From positions 1 to 64,000 of the forward strand of contig CAXHUL010000531.1 in NCBI GenBank assembly GCA_964019695.1: a stretch of 64,000 nt of DNA, written 5' to 3'. The translations under genes were made by a program, and so were the position numbers. How positions within the stretch are numbered: the stretch's first letter is position 1; each line of letters starts with the position of its first letter. A model generated the notes under the pieces. The model saw only the letters and a list, made by a program, of their open reading frames with translations, did not search any database and had not been told where the DNA came from. This stretch comes from Loripinus fragilis. Taxonomy: Eukaryota; Mollusca; Bivalvia; Lucinida; Lucinidae. Shown here piece by piece: positions 21,913 through 33,756 of the stretch.

Positions 21913-24050
21913 TTACATACCTTCCGACTGCTAGGTACACGGTTAGGTTAGCAGTCAGGCTAACGATAAATGCCCATATTTCTTAACGATTAACGATTTT
22001 TGTGACCTAAAACTTAATATACTTAAAGCCAAAAGAAACTTTACACTTTGAACTCCCGAATATATCTTTACTGTTTTTGAGTTTAACCAAATTAAATATT
22101 GCAATGAGTTGCTGGTACCTGCCCTAACCTAATTCACGAAAAACAACTTGGGTAAATTAATCTTCTTTCGAGTTATCTGTGCTTTCAATAAAATCACAAA
22201 ATCAGCAATTCCTAACAAAATCCAAAGTAAACTACGATTTGAACACGCTATCTTAAGGGCCATCGATTGCACATAAAAAAATACTGCAAGACATTTTGTC
22301 TCTGGCGTATAGTTTGTTTTTGGCAGCATCTTAAAGTTTGTGTACATTGAAATTATCTCCCTTTGAATTAAAACAATAGTAAATTTTAGTCCCTGCTAAA
22401 AACTTTATCTCAGATGGCATTTGGATTTTTTTTATCAGCGATTTGTTGGGACTTCTGCCCTGAGTATGTGACGAGATAATCTGATAAAAATTCCCATCGG
22501 TTTGGAAGAAAAACAGCAAACAATTTCTTATGGGAAATTCCATTGAAAGCATTGTACAGTTCACTAAAAGGGGTATGTACGTAAAAACACAACTCAAATT
22601 TGTGTTACTCAAAGGATGATCCAGGCTGATTTAAACTTTAAACAACAATTCAATAGCCTGTCTTTTAGACTGGTTCTTTAAAATTAAAAAGTATCCAATT
22701 GCAAAGCTACAGCAACACATCAAAAGTGATGCGTTTTGGAAAAATTTATTTTGCTTCCTTACTTCTTTCATTAGGGCATTGTGGTTGCATTTATGACAGC
22801 AAAAACATGAAATATAAAGGTCATATGAATCATTGATTGAACTTTAATATGAATTAAACACATTTAAAATACCACTCACCAATACCCAGAAAAGGTATAT
22901 GTAATAACAGTGTAAAGTTACTTTTGGTCTTAAGTATAGTTACACGAAAGCCATAATTTTCGAAATAAGCTGATTTTTTTGTAAAATGTCTGTACCGAGT
23001 TGTGATTAAGGGGCAACTATTTTACCAATTAATGATTTCAGGACCCTCCCCAGATTCTTGTATTTAAGGTTTAGGAAAGAATGCATATTGGCACGAACAC
23101 ACAAATTATTTAGACTAGTAGTGAAGCGTTATAATTGTTTGGGTGCATTTACATATAGATGGCATCTTTTTTCAAAAAGCAAAAATAGCGATCTTCAGTA
23201 AGAGACTCAATAGACATTAAACATACTTATTTGTCAACAAAATACCTTTAACTGCACTCAGCACAGGGACCAGTCAATCTTTACAATATGCCTTCTAGTG
23301 TAGGTAAAATGTTAGCAAACCTTAATTTCTGTAGTGTGGCATACCGTTAAGGTCCCTATCAGACCCAATACCATAGGGGGCTGAGACCTTTCTGATAACT
23401 TTTGTTCATTTTTGCTGGCGGCCACAGACCGCAAGCATTTGAAATGGAATAATGATACCCTCTAGCTGGTTGCGGTCTTCATTCACAGTTTCAGTTGTGA
23501 CCGAATACTTAGTACATAGAAACGGGAACCAAACTTACGAGAAATCAGCCATTTTTGTTGTCTATTTATATAAACTAACTGAGGATTTGTGGAAAGGAGT
23601 CGTTAAAAAAGTATTAGCTTTTCAGAAAAGCTGGCGGTCGTTTAGCCTTATCATTGTATGTATTCTTGCCCACTGCATGCTTCCATTTTAAACTTGGGGG
23701 CATAAAACCTGTTTGTCATGACCGTCGTAAGACAGTGCCTGAATTCCTAGTAATTCTATGTGATCAGATGTGGATGACAATCACATAAGTACGTTTACTG
23801 ATGTGAAGCTCGCTCGCACTCTTTGCCAGTCAAGGACGTTTTGACTTTGAGACGTTTTACTTTCGCCAGCTTTTTTGAAAAGCTAATACTTTTTGCGTTT
23901 ATATAAGCGGCAGGGCAAATTGACGCCTTCTTTGTGAAAATTAAATTCGCAAACGAGCTTGCCTTGCGTTATATGTAACCCTACAGATTTCACAGACAGT
24001 TTACTTCGCGCTGTAGGTCAACCCAAGATATTTGGTACCCCACTCGTTGT
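21913..24050. other. AT-rich stretch without recognised gene
   Basis: No exon or element end with a target duplication was recognised. A 30-bp inverted pair (AAAAAGTATTAGCTTTTCA at 23609 and its complement near 23880) brackets about 250 bp that may be a small MITE. Short open frames here have no recognisable domain. Confidence 0.4.
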
Positions 24051-24056
24051 TTTGCA

Positions 24057-24680
24057 GGGGGGGACTTGATTTAGCAATTTTGAGAGTACTCGGCGTACGC
24101 CAGAACATCCACCTAAACAAGTAAAACTGGGCACTTGGAGTACTTCGGAATAAATCAAGCGATACAAAATATATCCACACATGCAGGCAGTGATCCGCCA
24201 TCTTTTTTGGAACAGGTCACGTGACTGTTCTGTCTACACCACCTCGGAAGATGGAGTACTCCGGCGTACGCCAGCACAGATGTTCCAGCGCACTTGATTT
24301 CTGTTCTGCCTGTTCGGAGTGGAAGGAGTAAAGAGAACAGCTAAATCAAGTCTGCCCCAGTGAATAAAATATAGCCTGGGCGGACTTGATTTAGCAATTT
24401 TTAGAGTACTCGGAGTACGCCAGAACAGCCTCATAAACAAGTAAAACTGGGCACTTTGGAGTACTCCGGAATAAATCAAGCGATACAAAATATTTCCGCA
24501 CATGCAGGCAATGATCCGCCATCTTTTTTTGAAAAGTTCACGTGACTGTTCTGTCTGCACCACCTCGAAAGACGGAGTACTCCGGCGTACGCCAGCACAG
24601 ATGTTCTAGCGCACTTGATTTCTGTTCTGTTTGTTCGGAGTGGAAGGAGTAAAGAGAACAGCTAAATCAAGTCTGCCCCC
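24057..24680. mobile_element. Two tandem ~303-bp MITEs with ACTTGATTTAGC ends
   Basis: Copy 1 spans 24057-24359 and copy 2 spans 24377-24680, separated by 17 bp. Each begins G-rich then ACTTGATTTAGCAATTTT and ends GCTAAATCAAGTCTGCCCC, giving terminal inverted repeats. Inner palindromes (GAGTACTC, GGCGTACGCC) and a TCACGTGAC E-box-like site are kept in both. The copies differ at a modest number of positions, so they duplicated fairly recently. Confidence 0.8.
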
Positions 24681-25122
24681 TGAGGACGGCATAAAGGTTC
24701 GGTTAAAACCTGAATTTGATGTGTGTTTTGAATGAAGTTTATTTTAGCGGCTGGTCATGGCTGACCGCAATGAACCAATATTGATCCGCAAGTAAAGATA
24801 ACTGGTCCTGTGGTCGCAACTAGAAATACTGTTAGCATAACGTCGGGCGTAGAATTTCGACAAAAAACATCCCCAAGTCAAAACGCCCCCAATTGACACA
24901 ACGTCCAAACGAGTCTCACATTAGTCTACGTCCTTTTGTGATTTTTATCTACATCATAAAGAAAATAACATGAATTGAGGCACTACCTTGTGACGAACAT
25001 GACAGACAGTTTTATACGTCCAAAGGAAGGCATACATAAGTGTTCATCCTAAGTGTCTGAGTCATCACATCTTGTCCGGAGCATATCTCCTATATTATTA
25101 AAGGCAGGAGTCCCAACTTCGG

Positions 25123-25265
25123 CATATGGATGTCACAGGGTGCAGAAAAATCCCAACCGCCCGAGGTGGGAATCGAACCTGGGCCGCAGGATCTAAAGGC
25201 AAACACTCAACCACGTCGCTGTAAAAGCCGGCTTCTACCGCAAGGCAGTAGAAGTGCGTTATATA
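25123..25265 (-). mobile_element. tRNA-derived SINE, family C, copy 1
   Basis: The minus strand has a B-box-like GGTTCGATTCCCACC and upstream GCGACGTGGTTGAGTG (A-box-like), preceded by CTTGCGGTAGAAGCCGGC. The copy runs to GATTTTTCTGCACCCTGTGACAT. Other copies are at 25396, 28783 and 32468. Confidence 0.7.
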
Positions 25266-25395
25266 CCTTTACCTACTACATATTTCCCTGCTTTAAATTG
25301 ATTCGTCCCCGAATCTACTCGGAACCACGCTGTAATTCCGGGACATTACATCCTGAGTGATGCCCGAAACCCAAGCCGTGGACCCACATACTGGC

Positions 25396-25556
25396 CACCA
25401 AATGTCACAGGGTGCAGAAAAATCCCAACCGCCCGAGGTGGGAATCGAACCTGGGCCGCAGGATCTAAAGGCAAACACTCAACCACGTCTCTGTAAAAGC
25501 CGGCTTCTACCGCAAGGCAGTAGAAGTGCGTTATATACCTATACCTACTACATGGA
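25396..25556 (-). mobile_element. tRNA-derived SINE, family C, copy 2
   Basis: It is almost identical to the 25123-25265 copy, 274 bp away in the same orientation. The only changes visible are single bases (such as GTCGCTG to GTCTCTG). The pair and the sequence between them look like a local tandem duplication. Confidence 0.7.
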
Positions 25557-25771
25557 TGCATCTTGGGTTTGCAAAGTGTCGTGTACCATTTTTGGGGTCA
25601 CTGTTACCTTGACCTTGACCTCTGGCCTCATTTCTAGGATTATCTTGTATTAAGCATATCTCCTATATTCTTTGACGTAGGAATCGCATATTTCGTTTTT
25701 GGATGGATATTGGTGTTGTTGATTGCATCGTACTATTTTTTGGGTCACTGTGACCTTGACCTCTGACCTCA

Positions 25772-26515
25772 CAGTGATTGGATTCGGTTGAAGTTTTATA
25801 ATCGATCATCGGTTCAAATCAAGTGACCTATCATCGAATAGAATCGAAATCCATTCATAGAAACATTAAAATGGTCACTAGCATTGTTGAATATTACCCT
25901 TTTTAGTCACATTTCTCTTATTACAATACTGCAGGCGTATACTGGTTTGCAAGAACTGAATAAGTTTCTATTTAAAGACACAGTCATGTATAAATTCTCA
26001 GTACAGTTTTATTAAAATGCATGTATACTATGCATACATGTACATGATACAGGTCAAAACTGTAAGTCTAAAGTTTCTATCTGTATACAATGTATAAATT
26101 TTACGACTGTATACGTATTGTTAAGATTTCAGCAAGTACATTTAATTTTAATTAAATACTTTATCACTTTGAATATTACTTATATAAATGTTAATTTAGT
26201 CATTAAAATATTAATGCCTTGGCAGCAGCAATCAACCATTTTGAAAACTTGAAGCATTTCTTATTACATTTATAAATGCATGCTTTTCACCTGCCCCACT
26301 GAAGACTTATATACTTTCTGTTTCAGTATAATTAGGTGAATAATTCCATGTTCTATAAGGTTTGCTGTCTATTAGAGACTTTAGAAGACAATAAGGCTGA
26401 AATTTCATGTTTTCGTGTTTAATCGATTAATAGAGTTATATATTCAGACTCGATTAGTCGAAATCCAGCATCAATCAACTGACTTTCGATTATAATCAAT
26501 TATCCGGACACCACT
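25772..26515. mobile_element. 744-bp hAT-like MITE
   Basis: It begins CAGTGATTGGATTCGG and ends CCGGACACCACT. The flanks TGACCTCA (25764-25771) and AGACCTCA (26516-26523) are an 8-bp duplication with one difference. ATCGATTA / TAATCGAT motifs cluster near both ends. The interior is AT-rich and non-coding. Confidence 0.65.
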
Positions 26516-26523
26516 AGACCTCA

Positions 26524-27020
26524 GTTCCATTATAAAGTTTCCTTTTAAATGGAAAGCTTCCCAAATTTTGAAAGTGAAACTTCATCATAATATAAGTCTA
26601 AAAAAATATTGATTTAAGCCATAATGCACTGGTAGTATATTTGTTTAACATAAGAATTAACTAAACATTTTGTAGCAATACTAATTCAAGGAATCAGTGG
26701 ACCATGGTATTAAAATTCACTAAACTATATATATATATATGAAAAAACACACACAAGAAATAATAAAATCTTTCTTCTTTTGCAGCCATCTTGGATGCCA
26801 TATTGTATCAAGGCTCTCTTATAAATTGTTCACAAATAACAAGGTCACATTTTGAGCCTTTCTATGCTTGGAACAACTTGAATTTGATACAATAATCTGA
26901 ATTAAGTTCATTATATGATGTTTTCATAATGCAAACTTGATTTAATATATAAAAATGGCGGCCATCTTATAAAATTGCCGCAGTCTTGGATATTTACTCC
27001 TGCCCCCGAAGTTATGAAAC
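26524..27020. other. AT-rich stretch without recognised feature
   Basis: It contains a short (TA)n run near 26727-26740 and two CATCTTGGATG / GGCGGCCATCTTATA patches. No gene is supported. Confidence 0.4.
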
Positions 27021-28385
27021 ATTCTAACACACCTCGCCTATAGAGCCAACGGTTACAGACTGTGATATATCGGACAATAATTCGCAGCTAAAGTGTGTTA
27101 TAGCTGACGTCACTGGAAAATGACGTCATTCGTGGCGTTAGACGGTTTAACGTCGTTTCTACGCTTGAAAAACGTTACAATTACATGTAAACGTATGCTA
27201 CGTAGTCTAAGTATTGGTGGGAGTTCTTCAGTGCAATGGTGGAAAGTTGGAAGAAGCTGAAGACTTCGAATGTGTTTTCGTCGTTTATTGTGTGTTAGAA
27301 TCGAAATAGATCAGCTCCAGTACGTGAATTGTTGAGTTATAATTCACTGTTTGTCGGTCAGTTATACGAAGATATATCACTCGCGCTGCGCGCTCGTGAT
27401 TTGATCTTCCTTACAACTGACCTCCAAACAGTGAATTATTACTCAACAATTCACTGCTGGAGCTGATCTATTTCTTAATTCTAACACACCTCGCCTATAG
27501 AGCCAACGGTAACAAACTGTGATATATCGGACAATAATTCGCAGCTAAAGTGTGTGATAGCTGACGTCACTGGAAAATGGCGTCATTCGTGGCGGTAGAC
27601 GGTGTAGCATCGTTTTTACGCTTGAAAGACATTACAATTACATGTAAACGTATGCGACGTAGTCTAAGTATTGGCGGGAGTTCTTCAGTGCAATGGCGGA
27701 AAGTTGGAAGAAGCTGAAGACTTCAAATGTGTTTCGTCGTTTATTGCGTGTTGGAATCGAAATAGATCAGCTCCAGTGCGTGCATTGTTGAGTAATAATT
27801 CACTGTTTGTCGGTCAGTTGTACGAAGATAAATCACTCGCACAAGTGATTTATCTTCGTACAACTATCCGTCAAAAAGTGAATTATTACTCAACAATTCA
27901 CGCACTGGAGCTGATCTATTAAGAATTCTAACACACCTCGCCTATAGAGCCAACGATAACAAACTGTGATATATCGGACAATAATTCACTGCTGAAGTGT
28001 GTGATAGCTGACGTCACTGGAAAATGACGTCATTCATGGCGTTAGACGGTGTAACGTCGTTTTAACGCTTGAAATACGTTGCAATTACATGTAAACATAT
28101 GCGACGTAGTCTAAGTATTGGCGGGAGTTCTTCAGTGCAATGGCGGAAAGTTAGAAGAAGCTGAAGACTTCGAATGTGTTTCGTCGTTTATTGTGTGTTA
28201 GAATCGAAATAGATCAGCTCCAATGCGTGAGTTGTTGAGTAATAACTCACTGTTTGTCGGTCTGTTGTACGAAGATAAATCACTCGCGCTGCGTGCTCGT
28301 GATTTGATCTTCTTTACAACTGACCTCCAAACAGTGAAATATTACTCAACACATTCACTGCTGGAGCTGATCTATTTCTTAAATA
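27021..28385 (+). repeat. Triplicated ~450-bp unit with paired TGACGTCA sites and a hairpin
   Basis: Units start at 27021, 27478 and 27925 (ATTCTAACACACCTCGCC). Each contains GCTGACGTCACTGGAAAATG with a second CGTCATTC site just after it, then a conserved ATGGYGGAAAGTTRGAAGAA block, and then a foldback of about 150 bp with ATAGATCAGCTCCAG at one side and its complement at the other. Two TGACGTCA (CRE-type) sites are intact in units 1 and 3; in unit 2 the second reads TGGCGTCA. A 31-codon frame starting MAESWKKLKTSNVFRRLL is open only in unit 2. A frameshift in unit 1 and a stop in unit 3 break it. Confidence 0.75.
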
Positions 28386-28494
28386 GATCTCCATTGGCGA
28401 AGCTCCTATTACGCAGTTACGCACGTGCATAATAAAATGGTAACATTCAAGGGAGGTCACCTAGTGTGGTAAAAGTGATTTTCCATACCATACG

Positions 28495-28570
28495 GAACTG
28501 CTCTTAAAGGAAAGAATTCGCTTCTTCTGGGAGCAAATTCTTTCCTTTGAGAGAAGTTCCCATTTTGAAA
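28495..28570. repeat. Hairpin around AAAGGAAAGAATT
   Basis: GGAACTGCTCTTAAAGGAAAGAATT is followed, after a loop of about 18 bp, by AATTCTTTCCTTTGAGAGAAGTTCC in diverged complement. This makes an imperfect stem of about 24 bp. It is probably a MITE remnant. Confidence 0.5.
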
Positions 28571-28782
28571 AGGGACGTAACCAAAGAGTATCACTGCTTG
28601 ATCCAGTGGTCTCCCTTTGATGTGCATATTCTTTTAAGCGTCTTGGCTACGCCATTGTTGTCCATGCTCATGCTCAGCTCATTTAAACTAAAATTCTGAA
28701 AATAAAGACTCTTCTTGTTTTTCAAACTCTCTGATGTTGCACTTATCATGCTGATGAACGCCAAAATAAGAACAGGCATTTT

Positions 28783-28915
28783 GTCACAGGGTCTAGGTAT
28801 AAGATAATACACTTCTACTGCATTGCAGCAGAAGCCGGCTTTTATGGCGACGTGGTAGAGTGTCTGATTTTGGATCCGTCGGCCCAGGTTGATCCCAAGC
28901 AGGGGAATAGGTAAT
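28783..28915 (+). mobile_element. SINE family C, plus-strand copy 3 (diverged)
   Basis: It contains ACACTTCTACTGCATTGCAG, AGAAGCCGGCTTTTATGGCG, ACGTGGTAGAGTG and GGCCCAGGTTGATCCC, the same order as the reverse complement of the 25123 copy. The B-box is degraded. Confidence 0.6.
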
Positions 28916-31900
28916 AATGCATTTTTATCACCTGTTACATTCGGCACCAAACGTGAATAACTCACTGCCTTATGACTGTTCTGTGCATACGAGACCTGTT
29001 TCATGTTTATTTGAACAGATTTGAATTTCATTTTTGCGGTTGCATATAAATAAAACAAACAAATGTTGCTTTTTCATACATAACGGACGTGTCCCTGGTA
29101 TTGCCTAATAGACAAGATGGCAATTTAAAGCATAGATATAACACGAGGGGTCCTAAATACATCCTCACCCCCTTTGCCTGATTTTAAGAGCTAAAACGGA
29201 TGTATCCTCTAAGAATATACGCATTTAAGTTTGAAATTTTCTTTTACGTTAAGAGGAACATTCAGTCTATTATTCCAATGAGAAACAGCCTATGTGTGCC
29301 TGTTTTTGTTTGGCAACTGGGCTTAATAAGTTCTTCCATAAAAGTGCCCATTTGGATATCTCATGTATAAAATGTGTCTTGGCAGAATTTTGAAAATAAA
29401 TTCTCAAAACTCACAGCGGAATCGATTCCTTAGATATTTTAAGTATCTATCGCAGATAAAACCGATCGCCAAATATTGCATTTGAGTATTTTGCATACAA
29501 CTTAGTGTTGCTATGGAAACTGTAACCCCTAAAATTTGATGTTTAAGTTGCTTCCAAAAAGTAAATATCCAACTGGAACGATTTATTTTCTAACAGAACG
29601 CACAATAATTATTTATTTACAATATGCGAAAGGTTCCAAGAGAAACACTTAACATCTTTTTTAGAAATTGTTCGAAAAAGATTTAGTACATTTCGTTTAA
29701 AACAGCATTTTTAAACGCTTAAAATTTGACTACTCATCTTCAGACCAGAAAATAAAAATTAAAAACTGTTTTCTTGATGACTGCGTATTTCTGGAAATCA
29801 GACTAACCAATGGAAATCAATTATTACCCAATATAACGAGAAATAAATGAGTAACGGCATTTTTAAATTTGTTCAAACAAACATGAAACACCTCTTGTAA
29901 ATATCTTCCTTGGTCACATTTGGCGATTCCTGTGCCAAGAAATTCAGGGGCGAATTTCAAATTGGAGGGCGTGAATGTCATGGGGTCTAGGTGTTACGAC
30001 ATAAAGCCGGTCAGGAAGGAAGAGGGGAAATCTTATTGGAAAATTCCTTTATGCGATGATGATGCCACCAGGGAAAAATAATGCACACAACTAGTAAAAA
30101 CTTTTAAGTACTTTATGTACTGAAAAACATCGACAACACATTAATAATACAACGACGCCACCTACGCTATTATTTCTGGCTAGTTGACCATCCTATACTA
30201 GGGCAAGTTGCCACTTTAAGATCATTTTCAATTAGAATCAATCTTAGAGTGTCCTGCTCTAGATGTACGTCAACTAGTCAGAAATAAGAGACGTAAAGAA
30301 TATGATTCACATACAATCTAAGCTCTAAGAAAAAAAAATACTTGGGCCCTTTGGTACTTAAGTATCGTGTTGTTAAGTACTTTTGGTTGTTAAACGCATT
30401 TCGCGAACACTATATCTTCTTTGCCACACGTTGTTGACTTCCAGTCAATCGGCTTTAAGATATTATGGCTGTGATCTTTCCTTCGTATCGGAATGTCAAA
30501 TGATTTATATAGGATTTCTTATAAGATACTTTGATCGTCTTTTTGTATGGAGACGTCAAGTTTATTTTAAGTGGATCTTCTTATGAGACGGTTCCTGATC
30601 ATCTCCCCATATTGGTACGTCAGGTTTATTTATCACAATTCCAGCCGGTTTGTGAACAACTCAATCTGGTCTACGTAGATGGTCCCGAGTATTGGGACCA
30701 GATTCCTCGCTGTTCGTGGCCTGAGGGGACAGCTACTAAGTGCCCTCAGGTGCTAAATCTTGTGGCTCACCAACATTCAGCCTCCAATGTAGGAGGGGAC
30801 ACAAATCAGAGACGATTCTGCAAAAAACAATCTACTTTTAGAATCTCAGAATCATTCTGTTGCGTCAATAATGGAGTTGTTCGTTTCAAGTTTACAAAAA
30901 TAAAAATAATTTCAGTGGTCTTATTTTTAAAATTACAGCCTAACCCTATAAGCGCGCAATTAGCCCTCACCCATGGGTGTATGGCTAACGGAGGATGGAT
31001 CGGCTCTCCTAAATATCCACACTCAAATTTATGTAATAGAGAAGTATTTTTAGTGACTGGCCTATGTCAGCGCTAAACAATACCTCCTATGCCAAACGAA
31101 CAAACCCATACGTTACAAAAACTTCCAGTACGCTGTCGTATCGTCACACTGGTTTGAGACGCTATCGCAGCCGAAACATCAAGAACCCGTGGCCTTTTTT
31201 CCCTTTCAGGTCTCGTAATCTTGATAGTTTCGAGGTTTACAAATACTGATACCAATTCTCTTTTTCTTAAAATTCCAGGAAAACGTTGAACAGCATGGTG
31301 CCGACGTAACGTTTGGACGTTTACGTCGGACATCACCCTGTCCACCCGCTAATTTCGTACTTGTATAACATATCAGTTGTAAACAACTAATTATTACCTC
31401 TCGTCAAACATATTTCCATCAATATTGAGAGATTACATTCTGCTGTTTTATGTGTGTAAAAACGTACAATAATTTTACATGTATTTTGGTGGAACAAACA
31501 CCTACCTAATCTCTAAACAAACATGTCAGCTATCACCTTATTTATGTAAGTGTGTTGTAGTGTATGCACCTAACCCTTATTCTTATATGCGTTTGATATA
31601 ACTCAATGTGACACATACAGGTCGCTACAGAAAGTCGACTATCACTGGCAGTTAAATCGTCTTTCCAACAACGCAATATAAATCACAACAACTTAAAACC
31701 TAGCTGCTAAAATTGTTTATTCACCTATCGGTCCCCGGTAAATCTTCCAGCATACCATTATAGTTTTATGTGCAGATCCAACATGGCCTGCGACTACCTT
31801 TGGCGGAAATAACCCGTCGAGTCCATCCGGACAGCTTTACTATAGCCGCAAGAATGGTCCCGCCAGATTTTTAGGCACTACGCATGTGCGTAGATTCATA

Positions 31901-32467
31901 CGCAAGTGCGTAACAATCGCTATTTTCGCAAAAAAAAACGGGATGTTATTGATAACACCCAATAGAACTTGTCCACGGAATGCTGGCCGATTCAATAGAT
32001 GACAAAATAGAAAACGAGTGACTTATTATTTCAATACAATGTGACATGCCAGAGACATCGCGATTCAATGCAATAACACAAATCGCCATAGCCCTGTCAT
32101 GTACAATTTCAACACAGTCAAATATATATAACTTTACGTACCTTTATATAATAATGAATATCCTACGTCTCTACGGTATCTTTATAATGTCCCCTAACAA
32201 GAATGGGAAATTCCATCCTTTATATAGTGAAAAGTGCACAAGATCTCCAAGATCTTCAAGAAAAGTAACAAAATCGTGCAAGCGTTACTAAATAAAGACA
32301 CAATGAATTCCATCTCAGACAAACCGCCCTTTTATTGGATACTAGTAGAAAAGGTACCGTATCACGGTTCGTATAGGTGATCAGGTGCATACCTAAACCT
32401 TTGCGTATTTGTGTGTATATGCAACCATCACTGAATCTGTTGTTCCTTACATTATACATCGTAACAC
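28916..32467. other. 3.5 kb without a recognised gene
   Basis: A 181-codon open frame (30531-31076) has no recognisable domain, odd composition and no sign of family conservation, so it was not called. An imperfect inverted pair near 30170-30290 (CTATTATTTCTGGCTAGTTGAC and a diverged complement) suggests a MITE remnant. Otherwise only AT-rich sequence was seen. Confidence 0.4.
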
Positions 32468-32580
32468 TAGGGATATAATACACTTCTACTGACTTGCGGT
32501 AGAAGCCAGCATTTATAGCGAAGTGTTCGAGTGTGTGATTTCGAATCCGGGCCTGGGCTCGATCCCAAGCGATAAGCATT
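32468..32580 (+). mobile_element. SINE family C, plus-strand copy 4 (diverged)
   Basis: It contains ATACACTTCTACTGACTTGC, GGTAGAAGCCAGCATTTATA, GCGAAGTGTTCGAGTGTG and GGCTCGATCCCAAGCG. The order and spacing match the 28783 copy. Confidence 0.6.
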
Positions 32581-33750
32581 TTTGATCAGTTACAGTTTTA
32601 ACATTTATGGGCGTGATGAATTACGTGCTCAGTTTAGTTGATCATGAACAAAATGTTATAACCTCAGGGCCTGGTTTATTTTACTTAAGTTTCGTTTATG
32701 TGACCGAATTTACACATCGGGTGCAATCTCGGCCCGGATGGTATTTGTGCATATTGCTCCCAGATGCTATTTGTGCATAAGATATTATACTACTAAAAGG
32801 CCAACATTATGGTTCACCATGACAGCTTTTTAGCACCTACATGTATCACTTATAGTTGTTATACCAATACTTACCCATTAATACCATCTGCTGTGCACAG
32901 GGTTGTGCTGAAATGGCCAATTAGATGGGCTGATAAGCTTTGATGAGTTGTATGCTTTGCTATCACTATAAAACGTTGATGATTTTTGTTTTGTTTTCAT
33001 ATTATCAACAATATAACTATGATCACTCGGTGATGATCAGTATTTCGTAGACTTTCAATGGACAGATCATTATGCCAGTGACTGACAACTGCCCTACTTA
33101 AGCTATAAAAATGAACACAAAAAGTTACCAGAGGCATTAATTTGTACGCTACAAATTTTAACCGAAATGCAATTGATTTTAAAATAAACTAAAAAGCTGA
33201 AATTAATGAGCACCAACAATGTTAAAGCATTCTGCCACTCTGAACACCCATCATCTGCGATCAGTGTGTTTGCTGCCTGCATAAATGAACCATGGTTTAC
33301 CGTCGACAGTGATAGGTGCCGTATATTTGGTCTGAGGCACAGCCTACCGCCATACTTTTTACGCGTTGGGAGTGAAGGCACTGATAAGACTGATTGACTC
33401 TGGCACGAGTGGAAGCATACTATGTATCTAGCTAGAGTTGTCTCCGGATAACCAAGGCAGGATCGACGTCTGCATATTTTCAAAGATAGATTTTGGTTTT
33501 CTTGTGATATGGTGAACAGTATATCTGTCAACTTTCGATTTTGGAAAAAAAATCCTGATTAGTTTTTGCTTATGTACGAGGAGATAATCCAAGAGGTCTA
33601 GCGAGTGGATTATCGCCTGTACAGAGACGCAAAACCATACAATAGTTTATTTAATGTACAAGCTTTATGCATTACGGGATATCGGAATAGCAATGACTGC
33701 ATCAGTAGTACACACTTCTGCTTTCGATTTTGAATTGAAAACACACATTC
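32581..33750. other. No recognised feature
   Basis: A minus-strand open frame of 142 codons (33531-33103) has no domain I recognise and was not called. No terminal repeats or RNA genes were seen. Confidence 0.4.
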
Positions 33751-33756
33751 ATATGG

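Noticed and set aside
28591..29058. 155-codon minus-strand open frame
   Set aside because: It runs antisense through a SINE family C copy, so it is repeat-derived.
30531..31076. 181-codon plus-strand open frame
   Set aside because: No recognisable domain, uneven composition, no splice or family support. The length is compatible with chance in 64 kb.
33103..33531. 142-codon minus-strand open frame
   Set aside because: No domain or repeat link recognised; not supported as a gene.
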